Shown here piece after piece: positions 7,650-16,784 of a DNA stretch of 64,000 bases. Each line of letters starts with the position of its first letter. The stretch's first letter is position 1. This stretch comes from Mycobacterium ostraviense (lineage in GTDB: Bacteria > Actinomycetota > Actinomycetes > Mycobacteriales > Mycobacteriaceae). The notes beneath the pieces were generated by a model. That model did not search any database and had not been told where the DNA came from. It saw nothing but the letters and a program-made list of their open reading frames with translations. The stretch lies in contig NZ_NKRE01000001.1 of NCBI RefSeq assembly GCF_002705925.1, positions 250,019 to 314,018 of the forward strand. Reading direction: 5' to 3'. The position numbers and the translations under genes are program-made.

Positions 7650-9488
7650 CTACCGTCCCGACCGTTGTCGCCGGTTCCGCAACCGAGCCCGCCAGCCCTG
7701 CCGTGTCGAGCCGGTGCTGTCCGACGTCGGCGAGCTGGGAGCGGGCGGTGCCTGGTCGCCATCCTGGTGATCATCCCGGTCGTCAGCACCGCCGGAACCG
7801 CGGGATGCATCCGTTTCCGCCGCCTTCGGCGCGGTGGTGTCCTCCGCGTCAGGCTCCGAAGCCTGCGCCTGGGCCGCAGACTCTTGGGCCTCGGCCTCTT
7901 CGGCTTCGGTGTCTGCGGCTTCGGTGTCTGCGGCTTCGGTGTCTGCGGCTTGCGACTCAGCCTTTTCGGCTTCAGCCTCCGGAGCTGCAACCTCCGGGGT
8001 CTGAGCATCCGGGGCTTCAACCTCCGGAGCTTCAGCCTCGCCGACCTCAGCCTCAGGAGCTTCAGCCTCCGCCGGCTCAGCTTCTTCAGTGGCGGAATCT
8101 GCTTCAGGCTCTTCGACTTCGGGCTCTTCCGCCTCGGTTTGGGTCCCGGCTGCCGCAGCGAGCTCCGGCTCTCCGATCTCCGATTCGCCCTCAGCCTGTG
8201 CGGCCTCAGCCTCATCGACTACCGACTCGGCGTCGGCCTCTTCGGCCTCTTCGGCCTCTTCGGCTTCTTCAGCCTCAGCCGGCTCAGCCTCGGCCACTTC
8301 GGTCTCGGCTTCTTCAGCCTCGGCCTCTTCGGCCTCGGGGGCCACCTCGGCGGCTACCTCACCGGTTTCCGGCTCCTCGGTCTCCGCTTCTTGGGCCTCG
8401 GTTGCGCCATCCTCGGACGCCGCGGCCGCGGCCTTCAGGGTGTGCGGCTCGGCGAGTTCGTCGGCTCGCTGTGTTTCCGCCGACTCAGTCGGTTCGTCGT
8501 TATCGGCACCGGCTGCGCCAGCGACTGCGGTGACAGCCGCCGAGCCCGAAGCCACAGCCGCGAGCTCTGCCTCAGGCTCGGCCACTACCTCAGGCTCGGC
8601 CGCTTCCTCGCCGACCACGGCGGTGCCACGCACTGTGGCCGGATCCTCGCGGCCCTTCGGCGCCAAGATCACATACACCACGGCGCCGATGAACACGAAA
8701 GTCGATGTGAACACATTGATCCGGATTCCGGCGATGTGTGTGGCGGTATCGTCACGCATCAGCTCGACACCGAATCGCCCGACGCAATAAAGCGCGACGT
8801 AAAGCCCGAACAGTCGCCCATGGCCGATCGTGAAACGCCGATCCAGATAGATCAGCACCCCGAATACCAGTACGTTCCACAGCAATTCGTAGAGGAACGT
8901 GGGGTGCACGACGACCGCGAGCTGCCCGGTCGAGACACCGTCAAGGGAATGAACGTCGACGAATCCGGCGGGATCGCGCCGGTAGAAGATCTCCAGTCCC
9001 CACGGCACTGTGGTCTCGCGACCGTAGAGCTCTTGATTGAAGTAATTTCCGAGCCGGCCGATCGCCTGCGCCAAAACGACCGCGGGGGCGGCCGCGTCCA
9101 GGAAAGCCGGCAGCGGAATTCCGCGGCGCCGACAGGCGATCCACGCCCCGACGGCGCCGAGGGCGATCGCCCCCCAGATGCCTAGGCCGCCATCCCAGAT
9201 TCGCAGCGCCGCGGCAAACCCGGCGCCACCGTGGCCGAAATATGTCCGCCAGTCGGTGGCCAGGTGGTAGAGCCTGCCGCCGATCAAGCCGAAAGGCACC
9301 ATCCACAGCGCGATGTCGTAGATCACGCCGCGCTCGCCGCCGCGGGCCACAAAGCGTCGGTCGCCGATCAGTAAGGCCACGATGATGCCGGTGATGATGA
9401 ACAGCGCGTAGGCACGGATAGGCAGCGGCCCGAGGTGCCAGACGCCGCGCGACGGGCTGGGGATGTACGCGAGCCAAGTCGTGGTCAT
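7650..9488 (-). CDS. lgt: Prolipoprotein diacylglyceryl transferase with long acidic C-terminal tail
   Basis: A 612-residue protein. Residues ~1-280 are a normal Lgt, which moves diacylglycerol from phosphatidylglycerol to the lipobox cysteine of prolipoproteins. It has seven hydrophobic segments, the Lgt signature GRLGNYFNQE at residues 144-153, HPTFLYE at 195-201 and GGRLYH at 71-76. After residue ~285 comes about 325 residues of Glu/Ala/Pro low-complexity sequence with short tandem repeats (ADTEA, EEA), ending in a basic tip (RARLRNRRQR). Mycobacterial Lgt proteins are known to carry C-terminal extensions, but this one is larger than the whole catalytic part. The start ATG overlaps the trpA stop as ATGA. 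Confidence 0.95.
   Translation of the reverse strand: MTTTWLAYIPSPSRGVWHLGPLPIRAYALFIITGIIVALLIGDRRFVARGGERGVIYDIALWMVPFGLIGGRLYHLATDWRTYFGHGGAGFAAALRIWDGGLGIWGAIALGAVGAWIACRRRGIPLPAFLDAAAPAVVLAQAIGRLGNYFNQELYGRETTVPWGLEIFYRRDPAGFVDVHSLDGVSTGQLAVVVHPTFLYELLWNVLVFGVLIYLDRRFTIGHGRLFGLYVALYCVGRFGVELMRDDTATHIAGIRINVFTSTFVFIGAVVYVILAPKGREDPATVRGTAVVGEEAAEPEVVAEPEAELAAVASGSAAVTAVAGAAGADNDEPTESAETQRADELAEPHTLKAAAAASEDGATEAQEAETEEPETGEVAAEVAPEAEEAEAEEAETEVAEAEPAEAEEAEEAEEAEEADAESVVDEAEAAQAEGESEIGEPELAAAAGTQTEAEEPEVEEPEADSATEEAEPAEAEAPEAEVGEAEAPEVEAPDAQTPEVAAPEAEAEKAESQAADTEAADTEAADTEAEEAEAQESAAQAQASEPDAEDTTAPKAAETDASRGSGGADDRDDHQDGDQAPPAPSSPTSDSTGSTRQGWRARLRNRRQRSGR
7700..8620. repeat. Low-complexity coding repeat region of the Lgt tail
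   Basis: This stretch encodes the Glu/Ala-rich tail of Lgt. It contains visible tandem units. Three direct copies of a 15-base unit (TTCGGTGTCTGCGGC on the plus strand) lie at about 7902-7951, encoding repeated ADTEA. Runs of a CCTCTTCGG-type 9-base unit lie around 8231-8280, encoding EEA repeats. All unit lengths are multiples of three, so copy-number changes would keep the frame. Length variation between strains is likely but inferred. Confidence 0.85.
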
Positions 9489-10297
9489 GAGGCCGGCCTT
9501 TCGCGGACCCCGGCGGCAAGTTCGTCCGTCAGCGCGCGCAGCCTCGGCAAGCCCGCGCCCAGTGCCGACACCAACGCCGAGCCGACAATGACACCGTCGG
9601 CGTAACGTGCGATCTGCGCGGCTTGTTCTCGTGACCGCACCCCCAACCCGACCCCGACCGGTATGTCCGACACTGCCTTCACCCTCCCCACCAGCTCGGG
9701 CGCGGCCTTTGAAACCACATCGCGCGCCCCGGTCACGCCCATCGTCGACGCCGCATAGACGAACCCACGCGACGCCTTGACCGTGATTGCCAATCGTTCG
9801 GGCGTCGATGACGGCGCCACCAGAAAGATGCGGTCCAATCGATGCTCGTCGGATGCGGCGAACCAGGGTTGCGCCTCGTCGGGAATCAGGTCGGGAGTGA
9901 TGAGGCCCTGCCCGCCGGCCGCTGCCAGGTCCCGGGCGAATGCGTCGACTCCGTAGCGCAGCACCGGGTTCCAGTACGTCATCACCACGGCATTTCCACC
10001 CGCCCGGCTGATCGCCTCAACCGCGGCCAACGTATCCCGGACCCGTACTCCCCCACGCAATGCCGCCTCGGTAGCCCGCTGGATGGTGGGTCCGTCCATA
10101 CCCGGGTCCGAATACGGAACACCGACTTCGACTATGTCGCAACCAGATTCAACCAGCGCAGTCATTGATTCCACCGACGTGCGCACGTCGGGATACCCGG
10201 TGGGCAGATAGCCGATCAGCGCCGCGCGACCAGCTGCCCGACACGACTCGAAAAGTGGCCCCAGCCTGCTAGTTTCACGTTGTTCGACAGTCATCAT
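9485..10297 (-). CDS. trpA: Tryptophan synthase alpha chain
   Basis: A 270-residue TIM-barrel subunit that cleaves indole-3-glycerol phosphate to indole, which is channelled to TrpB. The catalytic region is visible: Glu in CDIVEVGVPYSDPGMDGPTI and the following Asp. GVGLGVRSREQA near the C-terminus is the phosphate-binding loop. The start is taken at the ATG at 10297, which shares one base with the trpB stop (TGATG). A second ATG follows immediately, giving MTVEQRE. The frame stays open into trpB, but that extension is not conserved-looking. The length fits the family. Confidence 0.96.
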   Translation of the reverse strand: MMTVEQRETSRLGPLFESCRAAGRAALIGYLPTGYPDVRTSVESMTALVESGCDIVEVGVPYSDPGMDGPTIQRATEAALRGGVRVRDTLAAVEAISRAGGNAVVMTYWNPVLRYGVDAFARDLAAAGGQGLITPDLIPDEAQPWFAASDEHRLDRIFLVAPSSTPERLAITVKASRGFVYAASTMGVTGARDVVSKAAPELVGRVKAVSDIPVGVGLGVRSREQAAQIARYADGVIVGSALVSALGAGLPRLRALTDELAAGVRERPAS

Positions 10298-11583
10298 CAA
10301 ACAAACCTGTCCGCGTCCGCGCCGGGTGTCAGCAGGCCGAACCATCTGGCGGCTGTCTCGACGTCCTTGTCGCCGCGTCCTGACAGATTCACCACAATGA
10401 CTGCGCCCCTTCCTAATTCAACACCCAGCTGGAGCGCACCGGCCACTGCGTGCGCGGATTCGATGGCGGGGATGATCCCTTCCATCCGGCACAGCAGGCC
10501 GAATGCCTCCATCGCCTCGGAGTCGGTGATCGGTTGGTAGCTGACGCGTCCGGTCTCCTTGAGCCATGCATGTTCGGGGCCGACTCCGGGATAGTCCAGA
10601 CCTGCTGAGATCGAATGCGATTCGATGGTCTGGCCGTCTTCGTCCTGCAACAGATAGGAGTACGAGCCCTGAAAGGCACCGGGCGAACCTCCGGTGAATG
10701 TTGCCGCGTGCCGACCGGTCTCGACGCCGTCACCGGCCGCCTCGTATCCGACCAATCGCACCCCCGGATCGTCGAGGAACGCGTGAAAGATACCGATCGC
10801 ATTGGATCCGCCGCCCACGCATGCCACGACCGCGTCCGGCAACCTGCCTGCCTGGTCCTGGATCTGGACGCGTGCCTCCATGCCGATGATTCGCTGAAAA
10901 TCGCGCACCATCGTGGGGAAGGGATGCGGCCCGGCGGCCGTGCCGAAGCAGTAGTACGTGCTGTCGGCATTGCTGACCCAATCCCGGAACGCCTCGTTGA
11001 TCGCGTCTTTGAGCGTCTGGGAGCCGGTCTGCACGGAGACGACCTGCGCCCCGAGCAGTCGCATCCGTGCCACGTTGAGTGCCTGGCGCGCGGTATCGAC
11101 GGCACCCATGTAGACGACGCACTCCAGGCCTAGCAGTGCGCATGCGGTGGCGGTGGCCACCCCGTGCTGGCCGGCGCCCGTCTCGGCGATCACCCGGGTC
11201 TTACCCATCCGGCGGGCCAGCAACGCCTGACCGAGCACGTTATTGATCTTGTGAGAACCCGTGTGGTTCAGGTCTTCTCGCTTCAAGAACAGTCGTGCTG
11301 ACCCGGCATGTTCGCCGAGTCGGGTTGCTTCGTACAGCGGCGACGGACGGCCGGCATAGTTGGCTTGCAACGTGTCCAGGGTGTCCAGGAAGTCCTGGTT
11401 GACGCGTTCCTTCTCGTAGGCGACGGTGACCTCCTCGATCACCGCCATCAGCGCCTCGGGGACGTAGCGGCCACCATAACCACCGGGGCCTCCGAAATGA
11501 CCGCCGGAATCAGGATCGTGGCTGGTCCGTTCGGCGATGGCAGCACTCGTACGCGGCAGGTCCGGGCGAGATAGATCTGCCAT
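10297..11583 (-). CDS. trpB: Tryptophan synthase beta chain
   Basis: A 428-residue PLP enzyme joining indole and serine to give tryptophan. The PLP lysine lies in [12 protein letters not shown]. The phosphate-binding glycine loop is [10 protein letters not shown], and the conserved [15 protein letters not shown] lies near the N-terminus. The start is the ATG at 11583 ([10 protein letters not shown]); a GTG codon directly before it is also in frame. The C-terminus ([12 protein letters not shown]) looks a few residues longer than the M. tuberculosis protein as I remember it. It is translationally coupled to trpA by a one-base overlap. Confidence 0.97.
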   Translation of the reverse strand: MADLSRPDLPRTSAAIAERTSHDPDSGGHFGGPGGYGGRYVPEALMAVIEEVTVAYEKERVNQDFLDTLDTLQANYAGRPSPLYEATRLGEHAGSARLFLKREDLNHTGSHKINNVLGQALLARRMGKTRVIAETGAGQHGVATATACALLGLECVVYMGAVDTARQALNVARMRLLGAQVVSVQTGSQTLKDAINEAFRDWVSNADSTYYCFGTAAGPHPFPTMVRDFQRIIGMEARVQIQDQAGRLPDAVVACVGGGSNAIGIFHAFLDDPGVRLVGYEAAGDGVETGRHAATFTGGSPGAFQGSYSYLLQDEDGQTIESHSISAGLDYPGVGPEHAWLKETGRVSYQPITDSEAMEAFGLLCRMEGIIPAIESAHAVAGALQLGVELGRGAVIVVNLSGRGDKDVETAARWFGLLTPGADADRFV

Positions 11584-11618
11584 CACCGACGCTCGAGGTG
11601 CACGCGGGTCATCAACGA

Positions 11619-12437
11619 CTAACGAGCCGGCTTCGGGCAGGACGGGTGGGTGCCCGCAGTGACGAGATCGGCAACCGCCGCACGCGGGTCACCGCTTTTC
11701 ACCAGACCTTCACCGACCAGCACCGCATCAGCGCCCGCGCCGGCGTACGCCAGCAGGTCACCGGTGCCGCGGACCCCGGACTCGGCGATCCTGATCACGT
11801 TGCTGGGTAGCCCGGGAGCGATTCGCGCGAAGCAATCCCGGTCGACCTCCAGGGTCGTGAGATCGCGGGCGTTGACGCCGATGACCTTGGCTCCGGCCTT
11901 CAACGCCCGGTCGGCTTCCTGCTCGGTGTGCACTTCGACGAGCGCGGTCATACCGAGTGATTCGGTGCGGTCCAGCATCGACACCAACACCGACTGGTCG
12001 AGCGCGGCGACGATGAGCAACAGCATGTCGGCACCGTGCGCACGCGCCTCGTGAATCTGATAGGGCTGCACCACAAAGTCTTTGCGCAACACCGGAATCG
12101 AGACGGCGGCACGCACCGCGTCGAGATCATCGAGGGAACCGTGGAACCGCCGCTCCTCGGTCAACACACTGATGATGCGAGCACCGCCGTCTTCATAGGC
12201 CCGAGCCAGCTTCGCCGGATCGGCGATGGTCGCCAGCGAGCCCGCCGATGGGCTGGCGCGCTTGACCTCGGCGATCACCCCGATGCCGGGCGCGCGTAGC
12301 GCGGCCATCACGTCAAGCGGCGGTGGCGCCGCGGCCGCGGCAGCCTTGATCTCCGGCAGGCTGACACGTGCTTCGCGCGCGGCGACGTCGGCCCGGACTC
12401 CCTCGAGGATGGAGTCAAGCACGGTTGCCGGACTCAT
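11619..12437 (-). CDS. trpC: Indole-3-glycerol phosphate synthase
   Basis: A 272-residue TIM barrel forming indole-3-glycerol phosphate from CdRP. Signature residues are in [14 protein letters not shown] (catalytic Lys), [18 protein letters not shown] (second Lys) and IRIAESGV. The start is the ATG at 12437 ([14 protein letters not shown]). The frame is open a further 40 codons upstream through a 10-base tandem repeat, but those codons do not resemble the family. It lies 35 bases upstream of trpB. Confidence 0.96.
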   Translation of the reverse strand: MSPATVLDSILEGVRADVAAREARVSLPEIKAAAAAAPPPLDVMAALRAPGIGVIAEVKRASPSAGSLATIADPAKLARAYEDGGARIISVLTEERRFHGSLDDLDAVRAAVSIPVLRKDFVVQPYQIHEARAHGADMLLLIVAALDQSVLVSMLDRTESLGMTALVEVHTEQEADRALKAGAKVIGVNARDLTTLEVDRDCFARIAPGLPSNVIRIAESGVRGTGDLLAYAGAGADAVLVGEGLVKSGDPRAAVADLVTAGTHPSCPKPAR

Positions 12438-12450
12438 GCCTGCTGTTTCC

Positions 12451-12520
12451 CTTCCCAACGGTTCCCAACGGTTCCCAACGGTTCCCAACGGTCTCCAATG
12501 GTCTCTAACCGTCACCACCG
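12451..12520. repeat. 10-bp tandem repeat in the trpC leader
   Basis: Seven consecutive 10-base units fill the leader just upstream of trpC. Four are near-identical (consensus GTTCCCAACG on the plus strand, CGTTGGGAAC on the coding strand) at 12451-12490. Three are increasingly degenerate (GTCTCCAATG, GTCTCTAACC, GTCACCACCG) to 12520. The period equals about one helical turn. The repeat ends 14 bases before the trpC start, leaving the GGGAAAC region as the likely ribosome-binding neighbourhood. Confidence 0.85.
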
Positions 12521-12587
12521 TGACCCGCGCCCCGCAGCCGATTGCGATGACGTTCATGAAGGGTAGCGACCCTCGGCGCGCCCTTCG

Positions 12588-13244
12588 TCACCGACCCTCG
12601 GTGTCGGACCCGTGCGGTCGGTCGGTCGGGTCGACACCGTGGTCAAGGGCATCCCAAATCATTCGTTCCGACATGGGTCCGTCGTCGCCGTGGCGCGCCG
12701 TAGCCTGGCGCGCCGCAGGTCCGGCGTACTTTGTGGGGCCCGGATGCGCCGACTCGGCATTCGACGCCGAGCGCAGCAGCACCGCGGCGGCCATCAGGGT
12801 GCACACCGCAGCGCCCACCGCCACCGCTGCACCCCAGTAGTAACGTCCGCTGCCAACCAGGGCGGTCAGCGGGACATGGGCAAGTTCGGCGCCACGGGCC
12901 GCGACGTCGGGAATCACCCACAGACTGACACCGAGATAACCGACCGCGAAGCTCGCCGCCGCCAGCAGAGCCGCCAGCACCCGCAGCGGCCAACCGCGCA
13001 CTGCGAGTGCCGCCACCGCCGCAGCCAGCAGCAACATCGCCACCGGCAGCAACGCAGTCGACCAGGTCGCACCGGTCAACGTCACCTGCCGAGGCGGCCC
13101 CAGCCCGTCGAACGAGCGAATGACAACCCACGGCAGCCGCGATGCCACCCACAGCGCCCCGGCGGCAATCACCAGAAGCACTTGAGCGATTGCGATCGGT
13201 CGAGTCGTCCGGCGACGGGGCCGGGCGGACGAGGAGTCGGTCAC
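12588..13244 (-). CDS. Tryptophan-operon-associated integral membrane protein (TIGR02234-like)
   Basis: A 218-residue protein with about four membrane helices (roughly residues 18-38, 62-82, 86-110 and 132-158) and a hydrophilic, charged C-terminal tail. It sits between trpE and trpC, the usual position of an actinobacterial family annotated only as Trp-biosynthesis-associated membrane protein. No catalytic motif is apparent; transport or anchoring roles are speculation. The GTG start overlaps the trpE stop as GTGA. Confidence 0.85.
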   Translation of the reverse strand: MTDSSSARPRRRTTRPIAIAQVLLVIAAGALWVASRLPWVVIRSFDGLGPPRQVTLTGATWSTALLPVAMLLLAAAVAALAVRGWPLRVLAALLAAASFAVGYLGVSLWVIPDVAARGAELAHVPLTALVGSGRYYWGAAVAVGAAVCTLMAAAVLLRSASNAESAHPGPTKYAGPAARQATARHGDDGPMSERMIWDALDHGVDPTDRPHGSDTEGR

Positions 13245-14809
13245 GGCGGCGTTCCTCCACCGGGCTGTTCCGCGACGTCCGGACTGGTCAGCGTCTCGGC
13301 GGCGGCAATCGCACTAAGCACCGCCCGCGCCTTGTTGCGCGCCTCGTTGTATTCGTAGGGCCCGTTGGAGTCGGCCACCACGCCGCCACCGGCCTGGACG
13401 TAGGCGGTGCCGTTCCGCATCAGCGCGGTGCGGATGGCGATCGCGAAGTCAGCGTTGCCGGCGAAGTCGAGGTAGCCCACCACGCCGCCGTACAGACCAC
13501 GGCGGGTCTTCTCCACCTCTTCGATCAACTCCATGGCCCGCACCTTCGGTGCGCCCGACAGCGTGCCCGCCGGGAAGCAGGCGGTCACCGCGTCCAGGGC
13601 GGTATGACCGTGGTCGAGCAGACCGGTCACCGTCGACACCAGGTGCATGACGTGGCTATAGCGTTCGATGTGGCTGTAATCCTCGACCCGAACGGTGCCC
13701 GGGGTACAGACCCGGCCCAGGTCGTTGCGGCCCAAGTCGACCAGCATCAGGTGCTCGGCCAGTTCTTTCTCGTCTGCCAGCAACTCCTTCTCCAGCAGCT
13801 GATCCTCTTCGTCGGTGTTTCCGCGCCATCTCGTCCCGGCGATGGGGTGGGTCGTCGCCCGGCCCTCATGGACGGTGACCAGCGCCTCGGGACTGGATCC
13901 GACAATCGAAAAGTCAATTGCACCAGCGCTATTCGGTATGTGAAGCAGATACATGTAGGGGCTCGGGTTGGTCACCCGCAGGATTCGGTAGACGTCGATG
14001 GGGTCGACGTCGGTGTCCATCTCGAAGCGCTGCGAGGGCACCACCTGGAAGGCCTCGCCGGCAGCGATTTGTTCGACCAGGTATTCGACGATCGCGCCGT
14101 ACTCTTCGGCGGTGCGCTGCGCGCGGTAGCGCGGCTCGGGTCTGCTGAAGGTGGCGACCGTCGACGGTAGTGGTTGACCCAGTGCCGCGGTCATCACGTC
14201 CAGGCGCGCGACCGCGTCGTCGTAGGCCCAGTCGACCCGCTCATCGGTGCCGTTCCAATTCACCGCGTTGGCGATCAGCGTGATGGTGCCCTCGTGGTGG
14301 TCGACCGCGGCCACATCGGTGGCCAGCATCAGCAGCATGTCCGGCAGCTGCAGATCGTCGACTGCCAGTTCGGGCAACCGCTCGAGGCGCCGCACCATGT
14401 CGTAGGCGAAGAAGCCGACCATGCCGCCCGATAGTGGCGGAAACCCGGGATCGGATTGGCTCGGCGCCGCTGTGGCCAAAAGGTCAAGGGTCGCCTGCAG
14501 CGCGGCCAGCGGGTCGCCTCCGGTCGGGGCATCCTTCGGGACGGTGCCCAGCCACACCGCTTCGCCGTCGCGCACCGTCAATGCCGTCGGCGCTCCGGCG
14601 CCGATGAAGGACCATCGCGACCACGACCGACCGTTCTCGGCCGACTCGAGCAGGAACGTCCCCGGCCGGTTGGCGGCGAGTTTGCGGTACGCCGACAGCG
14701 GAGTTTCGCTGTCGGCCAAGACCTTGCGAGTCACCGGAACCACCCGGTGCTCTGCCGCCAGCACACGGAAATCAGCCCGCGTGGTCGTGGTTGCAAGGTT
14801 GGCGTGCAC
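13241..14809 (-). CDS. trpE: Anthranilate synthase component I
   Basis: A 522-residue enzyme that, with a glutamine amidotransferase partner encoded elsewhere, converts chorismate to anthranilate. The N-terminal [18 protein letters not shown] includes the feedback-site LLES motif for tryptophan binding. The C-terminal chorismate-binding core shows [43 protein letters not shown] and [18 protein letters not shown] use the GTG at 14809 ([14 protein letters not shown]), whose sequence matches my memory of mycobacterial TrpE. A TTG four codons upstream is also in frame. It is the first gene of the trp-lgt operon; the promoter should lie in 14810-14916. Confidence 0.95.
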   Translation of the reverse strand: MHANLATTTTRADFRVLAAEHRVVPVTRKVLADSETPLSAYRKLAANRPGTFLLESAENGRSWSRWSFIGAGAPTALTVRDGEAVWLGTVPKDAPTGGDPLAALQATLDLLATAAPSQSDPGFPPLSGGMVGFFAYDMVRRLERLPELAVDDLQLPDMLLMLATDVAAVDHHEGTITLIANAVNWNGTDERVDWAYDDAVARLDVMTAALGQPLPSTVATFSRPEPRYRAQRTAEEYGAIVEYLVEQIAAGEAFQVVPSQRFEMDTDVDPIDVYRILRVTNPSPYMYLLHIPNSAGAIDFSIVGSSPEALVTVHEGRATTHPIAGTRWRGNTDEEDQLLEKELLADEKELAEHLMLVDLGRNDLGRVCTPGTVRVEDYSHIERYSHVMHLVSTVTGLLDHGHTALDAVTACFPAGTLSGAPKVRAMELIEEVEKTRRGLYGGVVGYLDFAGNADFAIAIRTALMRNGTAYVQAGGGVVADSNGPYEYNEARNKARAVLSAIAAAETLTSPDVAEQPGGGTPP

Positions 14810-14916
14810 CGACCTATCCAACCAGATGCGCAGATCAGCACCGGCCTATCCCGGTGACCGGAAAGCCGGAGACGCGGCTCAGAACTCCGGAATGACCCGC
14901 GCGACCTGACCGAACC

Positions 14917-15978
14917 TTACGGCCCGAAGAAGTCCAATGCCGGCGGCAAGAACTTGAAGGTGCTCTTCAAGCTTCCCAGGGCATTCGCCGTGAGGTTGTT
15001 GGTGCCGGGGAGCAGGCCCGAGACCCCGGCCGCGTTGAAGTTGCCAAAGCCGGCTTGGGCGGAACAGCCGGTGCCGAGGAAGACGCCGGCGACGTTGGCG
15101 TTGCTGGAGATATTGGTAAGGGTCCCGGCCATGACACTGCTGTTGTTCCCCTGCGCGAAGCCAAGGTTGAGGTTGCTGGTGGCGCCGCCGGCGACAGCCG
15201 GGTTGCCCCCGGCCCTAACCGTGTTGTCGTTACCGAAGGTCACGGCCGAAGTTGCCGCTGCCGGACCCGGCGAGAGCCGAGCTGTAGTTACCGGAGACGG
15301 CGGCGAGGTTGCCGAAGTCGCGATTGCTGAACCCGGCAGAAGCTCCAGAGTGGTCGCCGGTGACGAAGGCGGTGCTGCCGAGCCCGCCGAAGCCCCCGGT
15401 GGCATTGCTGTAGTCGCCCAACACGGTTGCCGTACACAGCGTGCCGTTGCAGTGGCAAAGGAACCCCAGCCCGGGGTGAGCATGGTGGTGTTGGCGGTGG
15501 CGTTGCTGTTGGCGCCGACGGCAAACGCGACACCCCCGAAACCGGAGGTGGCGTGCGCCGTGCCCGACTGGAATAGCGTCGTCCCGAACATCGACAAGGC
15601 GATGTCCGGACCCGCCGGGGCGGACGCACTGACCTGGCCGGGCAGGCTTTGCGGCATCCGCTGGAACGGGGTCAGCCGCGCGGCCACCGCCGAGGCGCAG
15701 CCGTGATAGCCGGCCATCGCGGCCACTCCCGCCTGCGCCGCCGCCGCGGTCAGCCACCCCATGTAGGGTGCGGCCGCGGCTGCCATCGCCGCCGACGCCG
15801 GCCCCTGCCAGGCGGCGCCCGCCAGCTCCGAGGTCACCGACGAAAACGAGGTTGCCGCGGCCTGCAACTCGGCGGCCAGCCCATCCCAGGCCGCCGCCGC
15901 CGACAGCATCGGACCCGGGCCTGCACCGACGAACATCCGCGCCGAATTGACCTCCGGCGGCAATACCGAAAAATTCAT
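14917..15978 (-). CDS. PPE-family protein with two compensating frameshifts
   Basis: As written, the frame gives 353 residues. Residues 1-~170 are a PPE domain: the Pro-Pro-Glu motif in [19 protein letters not shown], the WxG-like AAWQGPAS and an Ala-rich helical bundle. The C-terminal part is Asn/Gly-rich ([16 protein letters not shown]), as in PPE repeats. Between about 15236 and 15450 this frame encodes an atypical Pro/Ser/Thr run. The neighbouring frame there encodes a proper PPE-type repeat ([37 protein letters not shown]). Two opposite 1-base shifts therefore appear to bracket ~70 codons. No partner PE gene is adjacent. The ATG at 15978 is preferred over a GTG one codon upstream. Confidence 0.85.
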   Translation of the reverse strand: MNFSVLPPEVNSARMFVGAGPGPMLSAAAAWDGLAAELQAAATSFSSVTSELAGAAWQGPASAAMAAAAAPYMGWLTAAAAQAGVAAMAGYHGCASAVAARLTPFQRMPQSLPGQVSASAPAGPDIALSMFGTTLFQSGTAHATSGFGGVAFAVGANSNATANTTMLTPGWGSFATATARCVRQPCWATTAMPPGASAGSAAPPSSPATTLELLPGSAIATSATSPPSPVTTARLSPGPAAATSAVTFGNDNTVRAGGNPAVAGGATSNLNLGFAQGNNSSVMAGTLTNISSNANVAGVFLGTGCSAQAGFGNFNAAGVSGLLPGTNNLTANALGSLKSTFKFLPPALDFFGP

Positions 15979-16318
15979 CACAGCCGTCCCTTCTTAGGTG
16001 GCCTGCCGGGCTGGCCCCCCAAATCCACGGTGACGGCCGTGGCGCTCCCAGTTGACGCGAGCAGTTCGGTACCAGAACTTCATGACAATCACGGCACCAA
16101 ATCCTGGTAGTCAGCAAACTGGTGCAGGTCTTTTCGGAAACGTTTTCCGACCGCGCTTCCCGCCCCGTCGGCCCGCAAACCGCGAGCCGATCCAGCGCCG
16201 CCACCTCGAACCCCGCGACCACCCGGCTACCGCCGGCCCTGCCGACAAATCTCTTCGACCACCTGCCGGTCGAGATCCTCGCCGAGCAGAGTCGGCCGGT
16301 CGGCGTAGCCTGACGGCC
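15979..16318. other. Intergenic region between PPE and bcpB (divergent)
   Basis: A 340-base gap between the divergent PPE and bcpB genes. It must contain both promoters. Apart from the palindrome described at 16134-16150, I see no convincing gene; open frames crossing it have no protein-like features. Confidence 0.6.
16134..16150. promoter_or_regulatory. Perfect inverted repeat upstream of bcpB
   Basis: TCGGAAA-CGT-TTTCCGA is a perfect 7-3-7 inverted repeat about 170 bases upstream of the bcpB start and about 155 bases upstream of the PPE start. It is AT-richer than its surroundings and located between divergent genes, which fits a regulator operator. The cognate regulator is unknown. Confidence 0.5.
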
Positions 16319-16777
16319 ATGAAAACTGGTGACACCGTAGTCGACTTCGAGCTTCCCGACCAGACCGGCTCGCCTCGCAAGCTCAGTACGCTGCTATCCG
16401 ACGGACCGGTGGTGCTGTTCTTCTACCCGGCGGCCATGACGCCGGGCTGCACCAAGGAAGCCTGCCACTTCCGCGACTTGGCGGCAGAATTCGCCGCCGT
16501 CGGCGCCACCCGGGTCGGCATCAGCGCCGATCCCGTCCACAAGCAGGCCAAGTTCGCCGACATGCAGCACTTCGACTACCCGCTGCTGTCCGACACCGAC
16601 GGCACCGTCGCCACCCAATTCGGCGTCAAGCGAGGCCTGCTGGGCAAGTTGCTTCCGGTCAAGCGGACCACCTTCGTCATCGACACCGACCGCCGGGTGC
16701 TCGAGGTGATCTCCAGCGAATTCAGCATGGACACTCACGCCGACAAGGCACTGCAGACGCTGCGCGCGCGGTCTTGA
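16319..16777 (+). CDS. bcpB: Bacterioferritin comigratory protein-type peroxiredoxin
   Basis: A 152-residue thioredoxin-fold peroxiredoxin of the Bcp/PrxQ type that reduces peroxides. The motif TPGCTKEAC gives the peroxidatic Cys at C44 and a resolving Cys at C49, the alpha2-helix arrangement of Bcp. The start ATG at 16319 is followed by MKTGDTVVDFELPDQTG, matching the family; the longer upstream frame is not protein-like. It is convergent with chaA, with 7 bases between the stops. Confidence 0.93.
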   Translation: MKTGDTVVDFELPDQTGSPRKLSTLLSDGPVVLFFYPAAMTPGCTKEACHFRDLAAEFAAVGATRVGISADPVHKQAKFADMQHFDYPLLSDTDGTVATQFGVKRGLLGKLLPVKRTTFVIDTDRRVLEVISSEFSMDTHADKALQTLRARS

Positions 16778-16784
16778 CGCCGCG

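Noticed and set aside
7895..8280. Tandem repeats in lgt and the trpC leader as CRISPR arrays
   Set aside because: The units are 9-15 bases without spacers, coding or directly adjacent, and no cas genes are nearby.
7665..9185. 506-codon open frame on the plus strand opposite lgt
   Set aside because: Its repeats mirror the acidic-tail coding repeats of lgt; the Leu/Arg/Gly/Phe pattern is the complement of Glu/Ala codons.
12437..12557. In-frame 40-codon extension of trpC containing two Trp codons, as a leader peptide or attenuator
   Set aside because: The frame runs straight into trpC without a stop, the Trp codons are not adjacent, no antiterminator/terminator hairpin pair is visible, and the codons are produced by a 10-base DNA repeat.
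15230..16222. 330-codon minus-strand frame overlapping the PPE gene as a separate gene
   Set aside because: Only its last ~75 codons look like protein, and these are the PPE repeat segment that fell out of frame. The upstream part is a shadow of the PPE domain.
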